Shown here piece by piece: positions 59,474-64,000 of a stretch of 64,000 nt of DNA (the first letter of the stretch is position 1; each line of letters starts with the position of its first letter). Made by a program: the position numbers and the translations under genes. The DNA comes from Misgurnus anguillicaudatus (Eukaryota > Chordata > Actinopteri > Cypriniformes > Cobitidae). The stretch spans positions 5,870,501 through 5,934,500 of the forward strand of contig NC_073351.2 in NCBI RefSeq assembly GCF_027580225.2. Reading direction: 5' to 3'. The notes under the pieces were generated by a model, which saw nothing but the letters and a program-made list of their open reading frames with translations, was not told where the DNA came from and did no database searches.

Positions 59474-59872
59474 TTAAAGGGATATTTTGTCTAGTTGCTC
59501 TGTGCTTCCGCCCTCTGCATACGTCATACGTTACTACGAAAAGTGCATACACTATGCTGACACTCTCTCTTGAATGCTGAGGAGTCTAGTTATTTTCATT
59601 TGTAACATTTTAAATATGGATATTTCTCTTACAAAAACACATCGATTACCCTCAAAAGGCCTTTATTTATCCGCCTGGAGCCATGTGGATTACTTTGCAA
59701 GTGATGGATGCACATTCTTTGAGCTTGAAGGAGCTGGACCCTATATTCATCCGTTATAATGATTGAAAGAGCTAAGACATTTTCAAAAATATCTGAAAAT
59801 ATGTGTTCATATGAAAAATGACCAACATATGTACTTGATGGTGTGTAAATCAGGGGAGAACTATTGCTTTAA
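59474..59872. mobile_element. TTAA-flanked MITE, ends aaagggatattttg
   Basis: 399 bp with ttaa at 59474 and 59869. Text (atggatatttctcttacaaa; aaggcctttatt; ggtgtgtaaatcagggg) belongs to a very abundant fish DNA repeat. The small frame inside is a shadow. Confidence 0.75.
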
Positions 59873-60267
59873 ACAATATTGTTTACTCACAATGACTTTA
59901 CTTAAAGGTCCCGTTCTTTCTGTGTTTTTGAATCTGTGATTGTGTTTACAGTGCACAAAATAACATGTGTTCATGTGTCCAGGCCCGGGGTGGGTAATCG
60001 GGAGAACCGGGAGAATTCCCGGTGGGCCGCTTCACTTTTGGGCCGGTCGAGTTTTTTTTTTTACATTTGTCACTTTAGTGAGTCTATCTTCTCTTAAATG
60101 ACACTTCACACGTTTCGCATTGACACTGCAGCGCCCAGCCTCTGCATGGGTTGTACCATGTGAGGGAGTTTCCCCCTCCCCTCCCATAGATTTGGTTCGG
60201 TCCATAGCACGTCCAAGAAAACTTTTCTCCGGTAGGCTGGGCCGGCCCTACCGTAACAATACGCGTC

Positions 60268-60372
60268 TGAGAGGAGGAGGGCGTAAAAAACAGGTTGAAG
60301 AAAAAATCCATTGGAGGATGATGCTGCCAAATGTGCCAAACTTACAGATTATTTTCAAGAGGACAACAACAG
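60268..60372 (+). pseudogene. 5' exon remnant of a hAT element gene
   Basis: Basic, then amphipathic short peptide: LRGGGRKKQVEEKIHWRMML followed by PNVPNLQIIFKRTTT and a splice donor (acag|gtaact at 60372). A KK-rich start leading to L..IF.R just before an intron is the usual beginning of hAT-type open frames in fish. No BED finger or catalytic region follows, so this is a leftover in a nonautonomous copy. It is part of a 95-residue open frame (60120-60407) whose upstream methionine is not necessarily real. Confidence 0.5.
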
Positions 60373-60851
60373 GTAACTTAAAGAGAAATAAGCCTAGTAA
60401 TGATTAGCATTAGCAACGTAATTATTCGGCTAATACCGTTGTCAAACTATTTACAAGCCAACTTTTTTTTTGTTACAATATTAGCCTTTTGTGTATACAT
60501 GGCGATTCATAGACTTTGCAAATATTATGCAAGCAGCTTCTGAGCAGCAGATAAGCCAGTTCGCCGCTGAAAATGAGGAGGCCATGAGAAAACAATATGA
60601 ATTAAAGTTATTTAACCCTCAGGTTGTGTTCAGAACCATATAACACCTTTTGTGTTCCCAGTCAAAAATGACCAGCCGAAAAAAAAGCTTATAAATCACT
60701 ATATATTTACCCAATATTGGATTCAATATTTTTATCGAATTGTTTTTTTTTTAATTAGGACTGGGTTTTATATTTCTATTTGCATCTGATTAATCATAGC
60801 CCTCATAGCATTAGCAATGCTAATAATTTATCAACCTTTTCTTGTGGAATA

Positions 60852-61070
60852 GACTCCAAAAAGGGCTGGATTATTTTTGACCCATAATGGGTAAATATTG
60901 GACAGAACACGCTGCTGGGCCAAAATTGACCCAATGCTGGGTTGTTTTAGCCCAACTGTTGGGTTGTTATAATCCATGGTTGCATAATGGCGATCCAGCA
61001 TTGGGTTATTTTTGGCCCGGCGTGTGTTCTGTCCAATATAAAAAGAAAAACCACAGCCTTTTTTGGAGTG
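60852..61070. mobile_element. CACTA-like palindromic MITE (copy 2)
   Basis: gactccaaaaagggctggat / agccttttttggagtg, with inner ttattttt(g)gaccca, tattggacagaacac / gtgttctgtccaata and acccaatgctgggttgtt. Inserted in the hAT element. Same family as 38952-39188. Confidence 0.8.
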
Positions 61071-61737
61071 TAGAGGAATATTTTTGTTAACTTCTCATCT
61101 TAAGTGAAATATTATTTAACTTTTACCTTATTTGTTTAACTATGATATTAATAGAAACTATAGTAAGAGCTGGACTGTTGCTTTATTTATCCAATTTGAA
61201 AAAAGTGCTAATTTGGAATAACACTATGGAAAAAGTGGGCCGGTCTTGGGCCTGAAACTCCCGGGCTGAAAAGTGGCCCCACTCCGGCCCTGCATGTGTC
61301 AGTGTAAAAAATGTGGTATTTTTCACACAATTTACTTATCTGTGAAGCGCTGTTTTCACTGTCCAGGCTGATGTCTTCCTTGTTCTATGAAGTCCCTCCT
61401 TCAGAAATACGTAACGAGTTCTAATTGTGTAGTATGTTTAGTGTGTTGTGATTTGATAGCAGCTTAGCTTGTCGTTAGCTTAGCTGGCAACTGACGTATT
61501 CCTGTGTGCGGAGTTTAGTCAAAAAATTGTTCTAGTGATGTCATTAAAGCAGGATATAGATGGCTGTAGTCCAAACCGGCCGTTCGTGTAGGCTTTGAAA
61601 TGTGAATTTTGTTGAAAAAAATATATCGCCTGGCAGTGAACTTTGAGCTTTATCATTTTACAGGTATTATTTATGATATTATAGCAACATTACACTCTAA
61701 CTAGGGTTTAAAAATGGTATCAGAAAGAACGTGACCT

Positions 61738-62905
61738 TTAAAGGGGACATATCGTGAAAATCTGACTTTCCTAATGTTTAAAGGAATAGTCTACTCATTT
61801 TCAATATTAAAATATGTCACTACCTTAACTAAGAACTGTTGACACATCCCTCCATCATCCGTGCGCGTGCACGCAAGCGCTGGAGCGCGCCGCGACGCTT
61901 CGATAGCATTTAGCTTAGCCCCATTCATTCAATGGTACCATTTAGAGATAAAGTTAGAAGTGACCAAACACATCAACGTTTTTCCTATTTAAGACGAGTA
62001 GTTATACGAGCAAGTTTGGTGGTACAAAATAAAACGTAGCGCTTTTCTAAGCGGATTTAAAAGAGGAACTATATTTTATGGCGTAATAGCACTTTTGGGA
62101 GTACTTCGACTCGGCGCAGTAACACCCTCCATCTCCCATTATGAGAGTGAGAAGGGGAGTGGACTTTTCAGGCGAGTCGAAGTACTCCCAAAAGTGCTAT
62201 TACGCAATAAAATATAGTTCCTCTTTTAAATCCGCTTAGAAAAGCGCTACGTTGTATTTTGTACCACCAAACTTGCTCGTATAACTACTCGTCTTAAATA
62301 GGAAAAACGTTGATGTGTTTGGTCACTCCTAACTTTATCTCTAAATGGTACAATTGAATGAATGGGGCTAAGCTAAATGCTATCGAAGCGTCGCAGCGCG
62401 CTCCAGCGCTTACGTGCACGCACACAGATGATAAAGGGATGTATCAACAGTTCTTAGTTAAGGTAATAACATATTTTAATATTGAAAATGAGTAGACTAT
62501 TCCTTTAAGTACTATAATTTGGTCCCCATTGCTTCTATCAACCTAGAAAATGTGAAATAAAGAAACCCAGTAACTTAGTTTTGGTAAGCAAGCTTAGTTT
62601 TTTCTGCAAGCATGTGAAATAGGTCATTGAAATTTGGCACCCCTTGTGATGTCAGAAGGGGATAATATCACTCATTATCTGCACTATCCAACCAAGGCAC
62701 TGCTATTTAGTGCAGAGATTAACTCATTTGCATTTTAAAGGACACACCCCAAAACGGCAAATTTTTGCTCACACCTACAAAGTGGCAATTTTAACTTGCT
62801 ATAATAAATTATCTGTAAGGTATTTTGAGCTAAAATGTCACATATGTACTCCGGGGACATCTAAGATTTATTTGACAAAAAAGTCTTGTGAAATGCCCCC
62901 TTTAA
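61738..62905. mobile_element. TTAA-flanked element split by a palindrome
   Basis: Left ttaaaggggacatatcgtga, right (complement) ttaaagggggcatttcacaa. The body after the insertion (ttctatcaacctagaaaatg; ggcaccccttgtgatgtcag) is a common cyprinid repeat. Its own ttaa at 61778 received the palindromic element. The right part resembles 27470-27591. Confidence 0.85.
61778..62508. mobile_element. 731-bp TTAA-flanked palindrome
   Basis: Arms of about 335 bp (61778-62112 and 62172-62508) are near-perfect inverted copies, for example taaaggaatagtctactcat, cgagcaagtttggtggtaca and cgacttcga..-type blocks such as gggagtacttcgactcg. The loop is about 60 bp. Mismatches are few (gcgccgcgacg versus gcgctgcgacg). 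Single-stranded it would form a very long hairpin. Confidence 0.93.
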
Positions 62906-64000
62906 GTTTACTGCAAACACTTCAGATGTACAGTATACAAATATTTTGGCACTTGAATGAAAATGGGCAATTATCAGTGTCATTGTAATAGTAACTTTGT
63001 TCAGGATTATGGGTTGTTTAGTTCTTTACTTTGAAGTCACACTCGTCTTATTCTGTATCTCTGAATGTTGGGACTGTAAGGAAATGTTATTGTCAAAAAT
63101 GTTATGGGGAAAATCAAAGGGATTTTTTACTAGGATTTTGGGAATGTGTTAATTCTTGCGGTGTCAACAGTTACTCCAGAGTGATTAGTCACATTACCCA
63201 TAAGCAAAGTTGGCAGTAAGAAGGTTGGGTTGTTTCAGAGCTCATGGACAAGGCAACTGCCCTTAGGATGAATGGTACAGTAGTGCTAATAATTGCTTTC
63301 TCCATCACAGACATTATTGTGTTATAGACGCTTTCTTTATTTTTTACCTCCAGGTCCATACTGTTGCATTTCATACCAACGCCTGACAAACAAGCCCTGC
63401 TTATTAGTGTCCAGATTGTGATCTAAACATAAAAAAACAAAAAAACTATTGCAAAATAGATGACCATGCCTTAAATGACATTAGACTTTCCTATTAGCAT
63501 GGCTGGGATGCTAATGCTAACAAATTCTGTAATTTTCAACAAATATGCAGGGAGAAACATTCATGTTGGCTAAGCCACTGCTCTTATAACAACTCAGTCC
63601 ATTACCTGCAACATCATTCAAGTGTCCTGTCTTAAGTCTTCACATAGGGCTGACGTATGCATGCATCAGCTTCCCCTGAGTAAGCCAAGACGTCATTTGT
63701 GATGGCTGATGTTTTCTGATGGAAGTGCTTTGCATCTCTCAAACGCGCTGAGGCATTTAGTTGGCGTAAATATTTTATTACTCAAATCAAATGAACATCC
63801 AAATGCATCTGGAGACGGTCCCTCCTTTTTGGCCCATACTGAATCAAGACCTGTACCATGATAAAACACCCTGTCCTTGGGTCTGTAGGTTTGCCAAGAC
63901 CCGCTATCAAAATAATGACCTTTTTATTGGTTAAGTAAATGAACTGAGGCATATTTAATCTGCAGAACTCCAGCGCTGGAAACTTCTCTGATGAATGTGT
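62906..64000. other. Unassigned non-coding stretch
   Basis: No gene or clear repeat. Confidence 0.3.

Larger units (their letters stand above)
59980..61292. mobile_element. hAT-like element, 8-bp duplication catgtgtc
   Basis: 1,313 bp. Ends caggcccggggtggg and (complement) cagggccggagtgggg, with perfect duplication catgtgtc at 59972-59979 and 61293-61300. It retains an exon-like piece at 60268-60372 and carries a CACTA-like palindrome at 60852-61070. The transposase core is missing. Confidence 0.9.
59902..61741. mobile_element. TTAA-flanked element split by a hAT
   Basis: Ends ttaaaggtcccgttctttct and, complemented, ttaaaggtcacgttctttct. The body (ctgtgattgtgtttacagtgc on the left; cggccgttcgtgtaggctttg on the right) is known cyprinid repeat text. 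Interrupted at 59980-61292. Its right ttaa (61738-61741) is also the left ttaa of the next element. Confidence 0.85.

Noticed and set aside
1..64000. tRNA, rRNA or snRNA genes
   Set aside because: No cloverleaf with intact A/B boxes or conserved rRNA/snRNA text was noticed on reading; a covariance-model scan would be decisive.

Overview
This 64-kb window is eukaryotic, AT-rich and almost certainly from a teleost fish, most likely a cypriniform (carp/zebrafish relative). The argument rests on content. It carries an L2 LINE with the characteristic 3' end, Tc1-like and hAT remnants, and many short TTAA-flanked nonautonomous DNA transposons of kinds I know from cyprinid genomes. I find no intact host protein-coding gene, rRNA, tRNA or CRISPR array. 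The window reads as intergenic or intronic DNA built largely from layered DNA transposons. Coding material is confined to broken transposon genes or gene pieces carried by transposons.

Layout. 0.8-3.5 kb: a 123-bp minisatellite split by a 1.3-kb hAT element. 4.2-5.6 kb: a foldback MITE and the 3' end of a LINE. 5.7-8.8 kb: two nests, namely a long-TIR element with 4-bp A/T target duplications holding a second insertion, and a 1.77-kb hAT holding two more. 11-16.6 kb: fragments of TTAA-type and other repeats. 18.9-22.7 kb: a dense TTAA cluster, including one element that carries a promoter-like region and a first-exon-like frame, followed by a palindromic element with an 8-bp duplication. 25.1-29.6 kb: more TTAA elements and a 329-bp hAT MITE. 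32.6-39.2 kb: composite repeats and a CACTA-like palindrome. 40.5-45.4 kb: a TTAA element, a CACTA-like MITE and a three-level nest. 46.5-49.5 kb: an L2 relic interrupted by a MITE, abutting an internally deleted Tc1-like transposon that is interrupted by an element carrying a RecQ-type helicase fragment. 51.6-52.6 kb: a second copy of the 5.7-kb element. 57.8 kb: a (CA)n tract. 59.5-62.9 kb: a chain of TTAA elements with nested hAT, CACTA-like and 731-bp palindromic insertions.

The most informative points are those where one part of the window explains another. Removing an insertion plus one target duplication restores the minisatellite period exactly. The 51.6-kb copy gives the empty site for an insertion in the 5.7-kb copy. 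The Tc1 frame is rejoined when the helicase-bearing element is removed. Names of superfamilies are inferred from terminal repeats and target duplications; family names would need a repeat library search.
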